DNA of 64,000 bases from Rhabditophanes sp. KR3021 (taxonomy: Eukaryota > Nematoda > Chromadorea > Rhabditida > Alloionematidae): assembly GCA_963281155.1 (NCBI GenBank), contig CAUJLY010000006.1:2356001-2420000 (forward strand), read 5' to 3'. Below, piece after piece: positions 1 to 12,900 of this stretch. Every line of letters begins with the position of its first letter. The stretch's first letter is position 1. Made by a program: the position numbers and the translations under genes. Below the pieces are notes generated by a model. It saw only the letters and a list, made by a program, of their open reading frames with translations. It did not search any database and was not told the origin of the DNA.

Positions 1-240
1 AACCATTAAAATTACTAATATTGCCTGAGAGAGCATTGGACTTTTTAGTGTTTACTGATGGGGATGGATATAATGGTAACGTCAAATAACATTAACATCT
101 TTTTTTGGGTTCATTACAAAATTAGTAGTACTAAGTTTTGGCCTTTTGGATAAAGAAAAAGATTTAGAAGCATGGATATGTTTGGAATTTATAAAAGCTT
201 TCAATATCATCTTCTTACCATTACTTAAACTCAATTTTTC

Positions 241-1173
241 ATGAACTACTCCCGACTATTTTGTGTCTTAACTATTTTTTTGGCCTTATGGAATCAATCA
301 GAGGGAAACGACGAAGTCATTAGGAAAGATAAATTCGTACATGACATGACTTCAAATATTTCCTCTTGTTTGCTCAAATGCAAGGATAATCATATGAAGG
401 AGGTAATTATTGTTTTAGTGTTAATAAAGCAATTTGTTTCTTTTTTTAATAATATTTATTTTTAACTTCAATTAGATGGATAACGAATGGTCCGCCAAGT
501 TTGTTTTTCCTCTTTTATCGTTACTTCATAACAATCAGACGTTAGAAGCGGCTTATGATCGTGCATATAATACTTGTCAGTAAGTTTATTAGTACCTTTT
601 AAATACTCCCCTCACCAATTTTATGATTTGAACGACTTTTTGTTTTTTAGTTCTATTTATGAGTATGGACAATGTTTGAATAGTTGTCCTGAGTCAATTG
701 AACGTAAAATTATGAAAAGGGGAAATGAACCATGGGAGGACATGTGTAAAAATTTAAAAAGTTTAAAAAATCATTTTAAATGTTGGAAAGATAATATCGA
801 GGCCTTAGCTAATTCCTGCAGATTAGAAGGTGACATAGTAAGAGAACGAATGAAATCATTTGCCCTAAACTTTAGTATTGAAGTTGTTGAGAATGTATGT
901 AAAGCTGTCAATTTAATGAATGAATGTGCCATCAAAGAATATGGTTCCTTATGCGGGGAAGTTACCAGTACTCTTCTCAAACGCTTTCACCTCAATGATC
1001 AACTCGCATTCAGGGATATTTTAAAAATGAGGTGGAACAAAATTCCTAAAGAATGTGAAAGCACCAGTCTACACAATCAAACTCTCCTACTAAAAAACCA
1101 CTCAACTAAGCCAACATTTGTTTTCAAATTATTTGTCTTCTCAATTCTTTCAAAAATAATGTTTCAACAATAA
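241..1173 (+). CDS. Secreted Cys-rich protein, CPG4/DUF19-like
   Basis: Three exons (241-402, 476-579, 651-1173) joined by GT/AG introns of 73 and 71 bases give a 262-residue protein. The first 22 residues form a signal peptide (MNYSRLFC, then a hydrophobic run ending near NQSEG). The rest has regularly spaced cysteines in short helical stretches (SCLLKCK, NTCHSIYEYGQCLNSC, MCKNLKS, HFKCWKD, NSCRLE, ENVCKAV, NECAIKEYGSLC), the pattern I associate with nematode chondroitin-proteoglycan-4/DUF19 proteins. It has several N-x-S/T glycosylation sites. The last 20 residues are hydrophobic and could be a GPI-anchor signal. A poly(A) signal AATAAA lies at 1193-1198. It converges on the Y-box gene. The family call rests on pattern only and the function is unknown; the gene structure is well supported because both splice joins keep frame. 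Confidence 0.75.
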
Positions 1174-1477
1174 TATTATTGTCTCCCATCCAAATAAATC
1201 ATTAACAGTGGAAATTTTTTTATTAATTTAGAAATAAAAACGATAACAGGAAACAAAAATAATAAATTATTATCAAAATCCTGCAAGATTGTTTATATTA
1301 TGCTAAACAAAAATTGTTTCAGTTTTGGTCAAGGTTGTGGTTGACTTTGTTGGTAGATGGTGGTGCAAAATAACTTGGTAAACTTTATCAGGAAAATAGG
1401 GTATTGTGTTGGAGTTTGTATGAGTTTCAATATTAATTGAGATAAATATTTGGAAAGTTCATTGACAAAGTTAAGAA
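1174..1477. other. Intergenic, convergent 3' ends
   Basis: This stretch holds the 3' ends of the secreted-protein gene (poly(A) signal at 1193) and, on the other strand, the Y-box gene. I see nothing else in it. Confidence 0.6.
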
Positions 1478-2401
1478 TTAAGATGATGGAGCGGAGGTAG
1501 GGGCTGGAGCAGGTGCGGATGGAGAGGATTGGGTGTTGGCTCCTCTGGGGGGACGGGGACCAGCACGAGAAGGCCCTCCGCGTGGACCTCCACGACCACC
1601 GCGTGGGGCACCTCCACGTCTTTCTCCTTGTTGTCTATTTTCTCCATTATCAGTTTGTTGTTTTTGCTGGTGTTGAGCAGGTTGGTTTTCACCTCCCTCT
1701 GGTTTGTCTCCTTCTGGTCTGGAGAGACCTCCGCGACCACGACGGTTGTTTCCTCTGCGGATACGTTTACGGGGGGCTTTGGATTTCTGAAACAAGATAT
1801 ACAATTACAAACCAAACTAATTACTTAAACATACCTCGTCACCAGAAGCATTTCCGCTCTCGGTTCCCTCAACTTTTTCGTCTTTCTTTGGAGCAGACAT
1901 AGGTCCCTTTGGTTTGGTTCCCTTAAGCTTGTGTCTCAATTTGTGGGGATAATCGGCATGTTCAGAGCCAATAACAGGTGTGGCATTTGGGCCAGTAACA
2001 TTAGCTGCTTCAGGTCCTTTTCTGCCTTCTACAACATCAAACCAAACATCTTCTCCATCGGCAAGTGAAAATAGAGGTTTGTCGGGATTGTTTAGGATGA
2101 TGGCGGTGTGATGGACGAAGATGTCGCCGTTGTTGTCGTTTCTGTTGATAAATCCATACCCATTGATGACATTAAACCACTTGACGGTTCCTGTGATCTT
2201 GCGGTCTAGAACCTTTTGTCCGTTGATGTGATGTTCATCGTTTAGGAGTTCAGGTTTTTCTTCTACTTTGACAGCATCACTTTCACTGGGTCCTTCGGCT
2301 ACTGCTGCTTGTTGGGGTGGTTGTTCTGTTGTTGTTGGAGCGGAAGTAGGGGATTTCTTCTCGCCCTCAGCTGATGTTGATGTTTCGGTTTTGACTGTCA
2401 T
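1478..2401 (-). CDS. cey: Y-box (cold-shock domain) RNA-binding protein
   Basis: Two exons (2401-1835 and 1786-1478) separated by a 48-base intron give 291 residues. The cold-shock domain lies at about residues 70-140 and starts GTVKWFN. It carries RNP1 (NGYGFINR) and RNP2 (DIFVHHTAI), the aromatic residues that stack on single-stranded RNA, and ends ...EAANVTGP. The N-terminus is acidic and Pro/Ala/Thr-rich. The C-terminus is arginine/glycine-rich ([15 protein letters not shown]), as in YBX1 and the C. elegans CEY proteins. Members bind mRNA in the cytoplasm, package it in mRNPs and affect translation and germline mRNA stability. Which CEY paralogue this is cannot be told. A TTTTTTATAG acceptor at 2451-2452, 49 bases before the ATG, suggests a spliced leader or a 5' UTR intron. 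Confidence 0.93.
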
Positions 2402-2450
2402 GATCTTATTTGGCCAAAACGGAGATGGCTGATAGGTGTTTCTTGGGCGC

Positions 2451-5400
2451 CTATAAAAAAGATAGATAATTATTATTTGAAAAAGGGGACAACTCGTCTT
2501 AAACTAAATAACGTAGGCATTGAGTTGTGGGCGACGAGGGGAACAACCGTCTTTTAAATTGAAAAAGAGATATATCAAATGTGGGAAGTAGTGTACAAAC
2601 CCTGCTTCAATCAGAAATGCGTATATTTCCATAATTAAAGAATCGATTTGCGTACTATAGTACCATTCACTAGCAACAAAAGGTAAAATAGGTTAACATA
2701 ATTTCAATGCCAAAATATGGCGTGTGCTTTAACAGGCCTATGCAAGGAGAGCACCAAATGAATGGTGTTTTTGTATACATATATACAGATTAATGTACAC
2801 ATACACAAAAATAATCTTTAATCTTATATATAACAGTAAAGCTTATTCAAACCGCTTTTAAAAAAGCGACATCAAAGTCAAAACAGTATAGAAACGTGTC
2901 CATATGCATATATTTACTTAAAACTTCCCAAGTGTTCATAAAGACTACACATAAACGACGTGGCTCTATCAAAACAATGATTGGCTTTATGTTTAAGAAA
3001 ATTTCGTACAAATTAAAGAATATAACTTTATCTATTTAAAGCTAATTCTAAAGTTAGAAACGCCTTGCTATCAAATGACAATTTGTTTATCACAATCACT
3101 CTGTCCTCAAAACTAATGGCAATTTTTATAAAAATTTAGTCGAAGGAGTAAGTGCTTAAAATGCACTATAAATTTCTGCCAGGTGCGGCATTATAATCAT
3201 CAATTATATCAATGAATTCTTTAAAATTATTGTTACAAAAAGGAAACTCGTGTCATTGTTTATCGAGACTTTATATTTGGAATGAGCACAAATGATTTCA
3301 ATACAAATAGAAGTGTTAAATTTGTAATTACATTTATGACACCAAGAAGATGATAATGAGCTATTGTTGTAATGAAAAAGTTAGGAAAAACACTTTTTAC
3401 AAATCAGTCAATACACATACACCTTAACGTTATCAACCTACAATACATTTAAAAGACGGTGACACCAGTAAAAAAAGGTAAGCAAAGCACAACCTTGCTT
3501 AATCAAATGTTTTGCAATGTTCAAAGTATAACTTTTGTGTTATTTTATTTGGCAAAAGGCAAATAAAAACAACGCGTTTTGCGAGTTTGTCATGGAAAGT
3601 AAGCAAATATTAACAGAAGGCAAGAAAGTGAATGTGCGTTCGAGTTTGGTAGATGATAAGTGGTAAAAGTTTGATGTAATGGCATTAGTCATTAATTAAC
3701 AAATACAATGATTTGTCAACCCTCTCACCCCAATGTCAGACACAAACTGCGTTACTTTTACTAAAAACAACGCTTTTTTATCTACCGATTTTAATGTATT
3801 TAGAAGCTAATCACTTGAAGCGGTAGTCTTTTCGTAATAACCACTATCAGCACAAATATTTAGTATGAAATCACTTTAAAGTGTCTACATTTTCCAAATA
3901 AAGTTTGGAAAAGTTTGTATCTCTCATATCTATTAATAAGAATGCTATTACGTTAGCAGACCAAAAATTATTTTTTATATCTTTGTGGATTATGGAAGCA
4001 GGCATTGATAGAATACTTAAACATCAGTTAAAAAATCTGTATCAACGAGCACTCAAAAAGCATCTTTTTGCGGACCATAAATATTATGTTGGTATAGAGA
4101 GACCAAAAAAATGCTACTTAGAATAACCACGGACACTAACTAAAAACCGACGGACCAATACTACAACCCGGAAAGAGTAAGATAAAACTGCACGATCTCA
4201 TTTTTTGTGAAGAGTATCGAGCTATGGTCTGTTGTTGTCATTGTCGTGATGCTATATACTCTGCAACGACGATTTACATTTTCTCTCCGCACCCTCCTCA
4301 TTCCTAAAAATTTCAACATTATAGTTGTCTTTTTATTATAGTTCAACTAAACGCCAAAATGTACCATCGCGCTGTGGGTCACAATATTTCGATATCACTC
4401 TTCGCATAATAATCACCAAACTACACATTCAAACCATCAACTCTCAAATTAATGCGATAAAAAAAGGTTGAACTTGCACAGATGTACAAGTATTCAGGTC
4501 ATTCCACCAAAACTCTTCTCTTGTAACAAACAACACATATTCCATAAAAAATACCAAACTTACAATTGCACATATTCAGACCGAATTTGTGTTTGGTAAA
4601 AGACTTAAAAAATGAAACAAATTATCTTAGCGATCAAAGAACAAAGGGTTTTACCACTGCCGCCCTTTACATACATTCACACGTTTTTATGGTCAACCAA
4701 ATTAAATGTAATCTTTTGGTAATCAGATTACTATAACCTAAACCATCTGCCACTTTTTAAACGTATATTATTATTCAAATCATAAATAAATCATTACATC
4801 AGTTAACTTCTTTTCACTATTACATATTATTATCAACAGTTAAGGGACTAAAATATAGAAAATTTTATTATATACTAGTATTATTGTAAAAATTGTATTG
4901 CATAAATTTGTATGGTTGTTGTCAACAGAAAGGAATGAATTGTAATAATATTATATATCCCAATACCATGGATATATATTATTCTGGACAAATATATTAT
5001 AATGGTGCAAACTTATATAGTCAATCAAAAAAGAAAGATGTTTTGTCTGTTTTATTCAATTCAAATTACCATTGTATGCAACTTTTTGGCTAAAAATATG
5101 TTATAAATGTATTTGTATCGTTTGTTTGTCTTATACTATTTAGGTATAAGAAAAGTGTTGAAGTAAGTATAATGAGGCACATTAATAAACTTTCAAGGTT
5201 CATTTTAAAAGCTTTTGATATATAATTAATGTGTGTTGGAGAGAGAAGATGAGTGTAGTGATGTATGGACAAACTTTTGTACATTAAATAGATGATTGGA
5301 GCTCTTGATTTATGCTAACTGACTGTCTACTGTATAGGTTCATTTGGAAATAGATGCATAAAGCATCATTTTTAAAAATGTATCCTTCTTTTCCAGATAA

Positions 5401-5481
5401 AACAAAGCCAAGGCTTTTCAATAAATATTTCTTCTAAGTGTTAAGTGTAAATTGTTGCTAGGTCAAAAGAAATTATTCTAT
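2451..5481. other. Gene-free stretch, about 3 kb
   Basis: AT-rich sequence between the 5' end of the Y-box gene and the 3' end of the ONECUT gene. Short open frames at 3905-4126 and 4893-5093 (+) start at TTG rather than ATG, resemble nothing I recognise and are treated as chance. It probably holds the Y-box promoter. Confidence 0.5.
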
Positions 5482-7138
5482 CTACTGATCATTCTTTTGT
5501 TGAAGTGAAAATGTGTTTGCGATTGTATGTCTCTTTGGCACGATGACTGTTTCTGGAGGAACTAAGCCATTTGTGGTGAATTGATTATTTTTGGCTGGAA
5601 TGACATCAGATCCGGATGAAATATAAGAACCTTCTCGAGACTTGTTGATAATATACTCAACATCAATTTCACAACGATGATCATCACTAAATAGATCCTC
5701 CTGGCGTCTTCTTCTTGCATTCATAAAAAAGTTATTAACTGTTGTCATGTCTAACCCTAATTGTTTCGAAATTGATGCTTGAATTTCTCTCGTAGGATGT
5801 CTTGTTTCACGAAAGATGGCCTTTAATTAAATAATGAAATAAAGATCAACTTTAATCAGTACTTACTCTCAGGGTACGTTTTTGAATACTTGTAAATACG
5901 ATGCGCCCTTTCTTCGATCCACTTGATGATGATGAGGCTCTATTTTCTCTTTCTGAAGTAAATATCAAGGAATTGGTGGAAATTACTGGATGAGATGGGC
6001 CATCTTCCTTTCTTTTGCATACTAAATTAAAAACAAAAATATTTAATTTACTTTAATACCATTTTGTATTTCAAGTTAAAGACACAGGAATCGAATCATT
6101 TAACATGCTGACAATAATTAATTACATTTTAATATTGCATATTTTTTGGATACATAACGAATGAAGTGAACAGTTAATATTTGACACAAGTTAACACTTC
6201 AACCAACATACCTGCTTGTCTCAACGCCGACATCCGAACCTGTTCTGGTTCATCCAACCACTTCGCCATCCTATGGAAAGTCTCCCTTCCACTTTTTAGT
6301 TTGTTCCAAGGTTTAGGGTTACGCAGCAAATCAGAAAGAGTTCCCTGGGACCGACATAACACCCTTTGTGCAAAAACAACTTGAGGAATTGAGAAGCGCT
6401 TAAGTTCAGTCGTAATTCGACGAGCCACTTCTTTCGTGTCTATTTCTTCGGATTCATTAAAATTATTATAGCCAGAAAAAACCTCGTAGTACTTGTTGTA
6501 AGGAGTTGTTGAACTTACTACTTCATGGCTGTTTTGGTTGTTAGAGGACCTGGTTATTACCAGTGGTTTAATCTAAAAGTATGTATTTAACTATTTATCT
6601 TCCTTCCAAAACGTACTTCTGCTTTTTGATAATCTTGAGAGTTGTCTGGAGAATCAGTAACACCTTCATACATGTCTATGGAATCTTCATCATACAAGCC
6701 ACATTGTTCTGGCATTTGGTACTCCATTCTCGGTTCAACCATTTGAAAGTGATTTTGCTCATTTGGCAAAGCATCATTTCCTTCATACTTGATGTCATAA
6801 ACATAGCCATTACTTTGATGGTGGTGGTAAGGGGTTATTTTGGGGAAGGATGTTTGAGTGACGTGGCCATTTGGCATATTACCTTCAATATAGTCTTCTT
6901 GGTGGTAAGGTTCTTGGAAGTCTAATTGTTCTTCAATCCAGTCGCTCCTATTGTCCTGGTTCTTTAGAAAAGGGTCCGATGCGTCACTTTCAAATGGTCC
7001 AATCTTCACTGCCTCATCATATGAAGCGGACGATGTAAAGGAAGAGGGCGAAGTGGAGTAGGATTTTTCTTGGACGACCCTTTCGTATGAAAATTCATTG
7101 CTTGTATTAATGTCCAAATTTCTTTTCAAAGTCTCCAT
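5482..7138 (-). CDS. ONECUT-type transcription factor (CUT + homeodomain)
   Basis: Four exons (7138-6617, 6572-6212, 6021-5867, 5820-5482) keep frame and give 458 residues. The single CUT domain is at about residues 215-295 (ARRITTELKRFSIPQVVFAQ ... LLRNPKPWNKLKSGRETF), followed after a short linker by a divergent homeodomain at about 331-390 (GRIVFTSIQKRTLRAIF ... VNNFFMNARRRR). One CUT domain plus Phe48 and Met50 in the homeodomain recognition helix is the hallmark of the ONECUT/HNF6 class, which in C. elegans includes ceh-48, ceh-38 and relatives. Members bind DNA in the nucleus and often drive pan-neuronal expression. The N-terminal 200 residues are Ser/Asp/Gln-rich without a recognised domain. 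A TTTTTAG acceptor sits only 5 bases before the ATG. The next gene upstream is SoxD, on the same strand. Confidence 0.95.
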
Positions 7139-7142
7139 AACA

Positions 7143-9973
7143 ATCTAAAAATGGCTAATAAAGTCGTGATAACAAATCTAAATCAGAGAAAAGCATAATA
7201 TTTATGAATGCATAACACAAATATACAGAATGTATATACATATAACCAAATGTCCAAATGGGTCTAAGTTTATAAGTTTAGGAGTAAAGTATGGTGGGGA
7301 AAAGTTGGTAGCAGCAAATATTATCCATCAAAAATAGCCTTCATTGTGGTGGTGTATGGATGGCATACAACTGACTATTAGCCAAAAGATACAAGTTGTA
7401 CCCCGTTGTCTATAATAATAGTCCACAAGCAGCAGTAAAAAAAGAAGGAGCCATGGAGCTTTAGCGAGAGTGAGACACTATAGAAAGTATGTATTTGGCC
7501 GTTGTCTTGGTTTTTGTTTGTAGACAGCTGGCACGACTGCATGAATGTTTGTGGCAATTGGTGCATGTATGGGCTTTAAGCATTATATTTTCTTGCAAAC
7601 TCACCGCCAAAACACTCCCAGCTGCAGTCGTGTTTGACAAGGAGTTGAGGCAAGTCAATTGTACAGGCAAATTTACTAGTCTATGCTTAGGCCATAATAT
7701 ATAAGGACCTTCTTACAAGAAGAATATATGTGGTGTATGTACATAGATGTGACCGCTAAATACATTCATTCTCCCGTCTCTCCCTCTTACAACCAGAAAC
7801 TAGTCCATTTTCAAATAAAATTTTTAAACATTTGGGCACTTACTCCAGAGAAAAAGTAGTACTTTTCACGGTTCTCCTTAAACCGCAACTACTCTAAAGG
7901 CAAGCTTAGTAATTTAATATATTGCAACAACAAATGAGTCCTTTTTCTTAACCACAACTTTTGATAAACATCAACATTGCATAAAATTATCTCTCCTACA
8001 CAATATATCCCTAACTTCGTGATGACTTGAAGATGATAATATAAATACACTCTCCTCTTCCAAGCATAAAATTTTTTGACAAACATTTCCCAAATTCACA
8101 TGTTTCTCATGGATTTACGTGGTATCTACATTTATATGGCTTTTTTATCATTTCTTATAATCACATGTCCCAATGACAGATTGCATTGGGTTGTATTGTA
8201 TTAAAAATAGTTTAAAACTTGTCTTTAACAATAATAATATATAATAACGATATGTGATAGAGAAAGTGTGTAACTTTGATACATACAGCCAATTTTCTTT
8301 AATAGCAATCCTTATGACACAGGAAATGCCCCATATATTAAAGGAAGCCAATAATGAAAAGCCATACGAATATCCTATTCAAATCCTCATCCATTTTAAA
8401 AGCTTTTCACTAGTTGAAACTTTGTGCTTACCTGCCATTTTGCTTAATATGATAGTTTGTTTATGTGTTTATACATTCAACTCATTACTTTGATTGCACA
8501 GAAATTTGTCAATGGCATCCAATAAATCCACTGACAAAAAATCTACGCAAGAAAAATAATGAGTCTTGATTATTGTGTGGGGCAAGGAGAAATAACTAAC
8601 AGTTAATATTTCAAAATGATTAAACCTTACACCCAAATCTTAAATACAATCCTTGTATTTACAAACATTCATTTGATAATTACTTGTGAATGGTATTGCA
8701 TTGTCCTTAATGTATTTACCTTTCACTTAAACATACACAACTCAATTATTAACAACAAAAAAGAGCTTTATTTAAGAATATATATCTGTGAAGTATATTC
8801 AAATTACCATGAAAAGAACATTTATTTGATTAAGAAACCTACTTAAGGTAGTAGTTGGGAAATTTTGTAAATCAACTACTATTTTTGAAAATGTGTTAAT
8901 TGCTAAATATACATATATATTTATTTAATTTGCAAAGTTTGTTTCGTTATTAAAGTTCATTCCTTAGACTTTATATTTTGATTAATTTATTAAGTAAAAA
9001 AGAATGAAACAATTTGTGAGAAACAAACACGATTGCGATACTATGATTTTAACATTTTTTTGATATAAAAAAATCGTCAGGTTAAACGGAAAAAATACAA
9101 GGATAAATATATTTGTTTAGTCAAAGAACATATACATTTTAAATTGATGTATAAGAAGCGATTTGGCTGATTTTTTGATTTATAAGAAAATGATACAGGA
9201 TGACTTGTATAGTGTGTTATTGTAAATACAATTTTAGAGGGTGCATCATTTTGACAACAAAAAATATGGTCTTTTACTATAAGATCAATGTAATAATATA
9301 AATATATGCTTCCAAATGTTGGTAAGAGTTTCTTTTTTGTTGGTGTTTAATATATATTTGTGAAACAGGTAGAACTATTTTTTTAATTTAATACAGTGTG
9401 AAGTTTTCAATGACAAAAGATGATGAGTTTAAAATTTATGTAATGAGAAATATGTTGGGTACAATACAAAAATAAACGATAATTTGCAGACTTTAAGGTC
9501 TGATCAGTAATGGATGATCATAGACGGAAGACACGCTCATTTTTTATACTAAATAGATATTAGTTGAAACAAATTAATTACATGAGGGTGTGAATATTTC
9601 TTCTTAAAGAAGGATTAGATAATTTAGAATATAAAAAGAATACAATATGTTTATGAATGCGAGAATATCACGAAGAAACTGGAAAGAGATCGAGGATTTG
9701 AAGGTGTGTAGTCTTCTTTTACAATCTTAATTCGTCAATTTTCTTTCTTTGTGAAAGCTTCTTCGATACCACTCATGATTTTTAATGTTTGGGGATGGAA
9801 AATATAAAATCATAATTTGTGATTAACTTGCAAAGAAGCTAATGAGTAGACATGAAGTTTGTTGAAATTGAACTTGAATTGATGTGAAGGAAATGTTATT
9901 CGAAAAAGATCTTGCCCATCGGCTTCATTCAAATGGATAAAATTGTTTGATTAGCAATATAAATTTGATTACT
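7143..9973. other. Gene-free stretch upstream of ONECUT, downstream of SoxD
   Basis: About 2.8 kb between the 5' end of the ONECUT gene and the SoxD stop codon. A less AT-rich block at roughly 7440-7690 contains an E-box CAGCTG near 7526 and may be the ONECUT promoter or enhancer. The rest is AT-rich, with one clear hairpin at 8845-8885, and includes the SoxD 3' UTR near 9974. No supported coding region. Confidence 0.45.
8845..8885. other. Stable short hairpin
   Basis: A 13-base arm (AAGGTAGTAGTTG) pairs with CAACTACTATTTT through 11 Watson-Crick and 2 G-U pairs. Inside the loop, ATTT can pair with AAAT. The 41-base hairpin is shorter than a normal microRNA precursor. Function unknown. Confidence 0.4.
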
Positions 9974-12900
9974 TTATTCGGCAGTCTGCATCATTTGCTT
10001 TTGGGCATTCGATAAATCTCCAAGGAGAGAAGTCCCGTTGAAGTCAGGAAAAGCAACGGCACTCAACAAGTTGGAGGAGTAATTTTGAAGGGATCCCGAG
10101 GAAGCGGCGGCAGCAACAGCAGCAGACAAGTTTTGTGTCATTGCATTGAAAGTTGACATTTGGATGGGTGTTGTTGGTGAGTTTGGCCCCTTGATTCTAC
10201 CGGATAAGAATTGGTTTGATGCTGTTGCCATGTTGTTCCAGGCGTCGGATGGGGGAATTTGACCGTTTGGATAGGTTGGGGTGGTTTTGTTTTTCATTAT
10301 GGTTTTGTATTCATTTATACGCACCTTTTTACCATCAACCATACAAGTACGTTTGGGGCGGGGGCGATATCTGTAGTCTGGATGGAGTTCCATGTGAAGT
10401 TTCGACAAACGGCTTTGTTCCTCATAATAAGGCTGTTTCTCTCCATTTGACATGGCCTTCCATTTAGATCCTAAGATTTTCGAAATATTTGAATTGTGCA
10501 TATCGGGACATTTCTTTAAAATCTTTCTTCTTTCATCCCTAGCCCAAACCATAAACGCATTCATTGGGCGTTTAATGTGGTTAGGTGACTTTGATTGAGA
10601 GGGGCGAAAGTTGGAAGATGCTGAATATCCATTGTCTCCGTTAGCAAGTTGTGCATTAAGATGAGATGCATCAAAGTTGTTTAATGTCAAGCTAGGACAG
10701 TTGCTTGAGACGCTTGAATGGCCACCTGGGGAAGATTTGCCCGATGAAATAGGGGATGTGATTTCATTCAAGGTGTTGCCTACAAATAAAAACAATTACA
10801 ATCACAGGTGTATTTTCAAAATAACTTACAATCACCTGATGAGACATTGGTATGTGATAAAACTTTAACACCAGCCAAAGAGATGAATTGATGATTGGAG
10901 GGTGATGATACCGTTGATTGGCGATTATTTGAATGTCCATTTTCGTTATCAGCGACTTTGTTGGGGGCTAGGTAATTATTGTTGGAAAAAGACTCATCGA
11001 ACGACTCTTGGTCAGCAGAAGGGCTATTGGACCCTCTTCCTTTGCTCAAATTTAAAGGTTGGTCATGAGTTGGGTTTGTTCCACTAAACATTAAGTTATT
11101 TTTATGTTGATTGGAGGCGATATTCGAGAGAAGGGCAAACTGCATCAATTGTTGGTTCAAATCACTTTGATGATTTACTCCATTCAAGGGCATCGGTAAG
11201 TTACTAAGCATATTTGTGAGGAAAGGGAAATTTAACGGATTCGCCATCATCATCGAATCTGACATTTGATCTCTACTTCCAAACAAATTCATTAAAGGAT
11301 TTATGGGTGATCCACCAGTATTAGACATGTTTTGCGCAACATTTAGAATGCCTGAATTTTGCATAAAGATGTTTTGTTGCAAAAGAAAATCATGAAACCC
11401 ATTCATATTTATTTTCTATAATAAAAAAATGAAAATAGACAAAGAATAGTAAATGATAAAAAGTATAAGCCGAAGCCTTAATTTTGAAAAGGAACACAAG
11501 TGATAATAAATAGCGTCCACAATAAACTTTAATAGTTATCAAGCCTGTAAACGCACAATGACCTTTTATCTCTTGTTAACTTTTGTCCAAATGATGCATC
11601 ACGTAATAACGATGTCAACACTACTCAGCAGAGTCATAATTATCACATCCATAAAGAAAACAAAGTCTCTACAAAGATCTCACCGACGGCACCAGTTACG
11701 TAATCTTCTCATGGAGGCTGTTTTATTATGAAATGGTATGAGTTTAATCTTAGCTTAAAACAATTTGTAATAATGCGTTATTATTAAACGACAACAGTAG
11801 AGTCGCCTTTCTTTAAGTAGTGAAATATTAAATATGTTAGATCTTTCAAACTTTTATTGTGATAATGAGTGTATGGCTACTTTCTGCTTAAATGTTACAT
11901 TTTTTAAAATATAATCAAGTGAAAAGTTTGATTGTTAAATTACTTAAAGAGAAAGAGTGTGAGGATGCGCAATAAAAACGGAAATATTAATTGGAGATTT
12001 AGTGAAAAGTGACGAAAGTTATTTTTGTGCACCTTAAGTCAAAACATTACACATTCATACCCTTTCATTTATCTTTTTATACACAATGTTGATATGATTT
12101 GCTTATAAACAAAAAATCTTCATTACACTGTCTATTGTGCAGATATTTGTAGCTTGATGGACATAAGATAATATAATTAAATAATATCAACATGTGCCGG
12201 CTAGTTATACCTGAACAAATATACCATCATAACATAAAGGAAGAATGTTTCCAAACAATAAGTATTTTAAATGTCTTAAATATCCCAAATGTGATTTGAA
12301 AAAGAACGATATTACTTATTAGAGTTCAACAGATTAAAGTAGATACTTGGATATTGTATGCTCAACAAACTAATAAAAAGATATGTTTTGAAAATAGAAC
12401 TCACCTCTTCAATATTTCCTAAATCTTTCTTTTCAATCAGGCCAGAATCTAATTTAACTGGAAAATCTTTGTTTTCTTTAGCTATATCAGTTTCAGTTTT
12501 TTGTAACCGACTTTGTTCAACACAACGTTTCTTTTCGTTACTAAGTTGGTTAATCAGAAGATTCAAAGTTTCAATACGGTGTTCGACGTTTCCAACAGCT
12601 CCAACTAATTTGTTGATTTCGTTTTCACAATTGGCGTTAAATTGATCAGGACTAATGTGGGAATTTATTAGAACCAGATTATCAACAGAGGAAGATTTTG
12701 ATGTGCTGAAAGTAAAAATATTATTTTTTGGAAAATGATAACAAAATAGTTATAAAAGAAATATGATCACATAATTAAAAGTGAAACAAATGAGTAAGGT
12801 CAATGTGAAAGTCAAGACTATATATACTATTAAGGAAATTAATGATAAGAATAATGACCACTCAAAGGGCTTAGTCGAATTGTCATTTTAATTTGTAAGT

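Noticed and set aside
1513..1902. 129- and 99-codon open frames on the + strand
   Set aside because: They are antisense to the Arg/Gly-rich second exon of the Y-box gene, whose biased composition removes stops on both strands; no signal or family.
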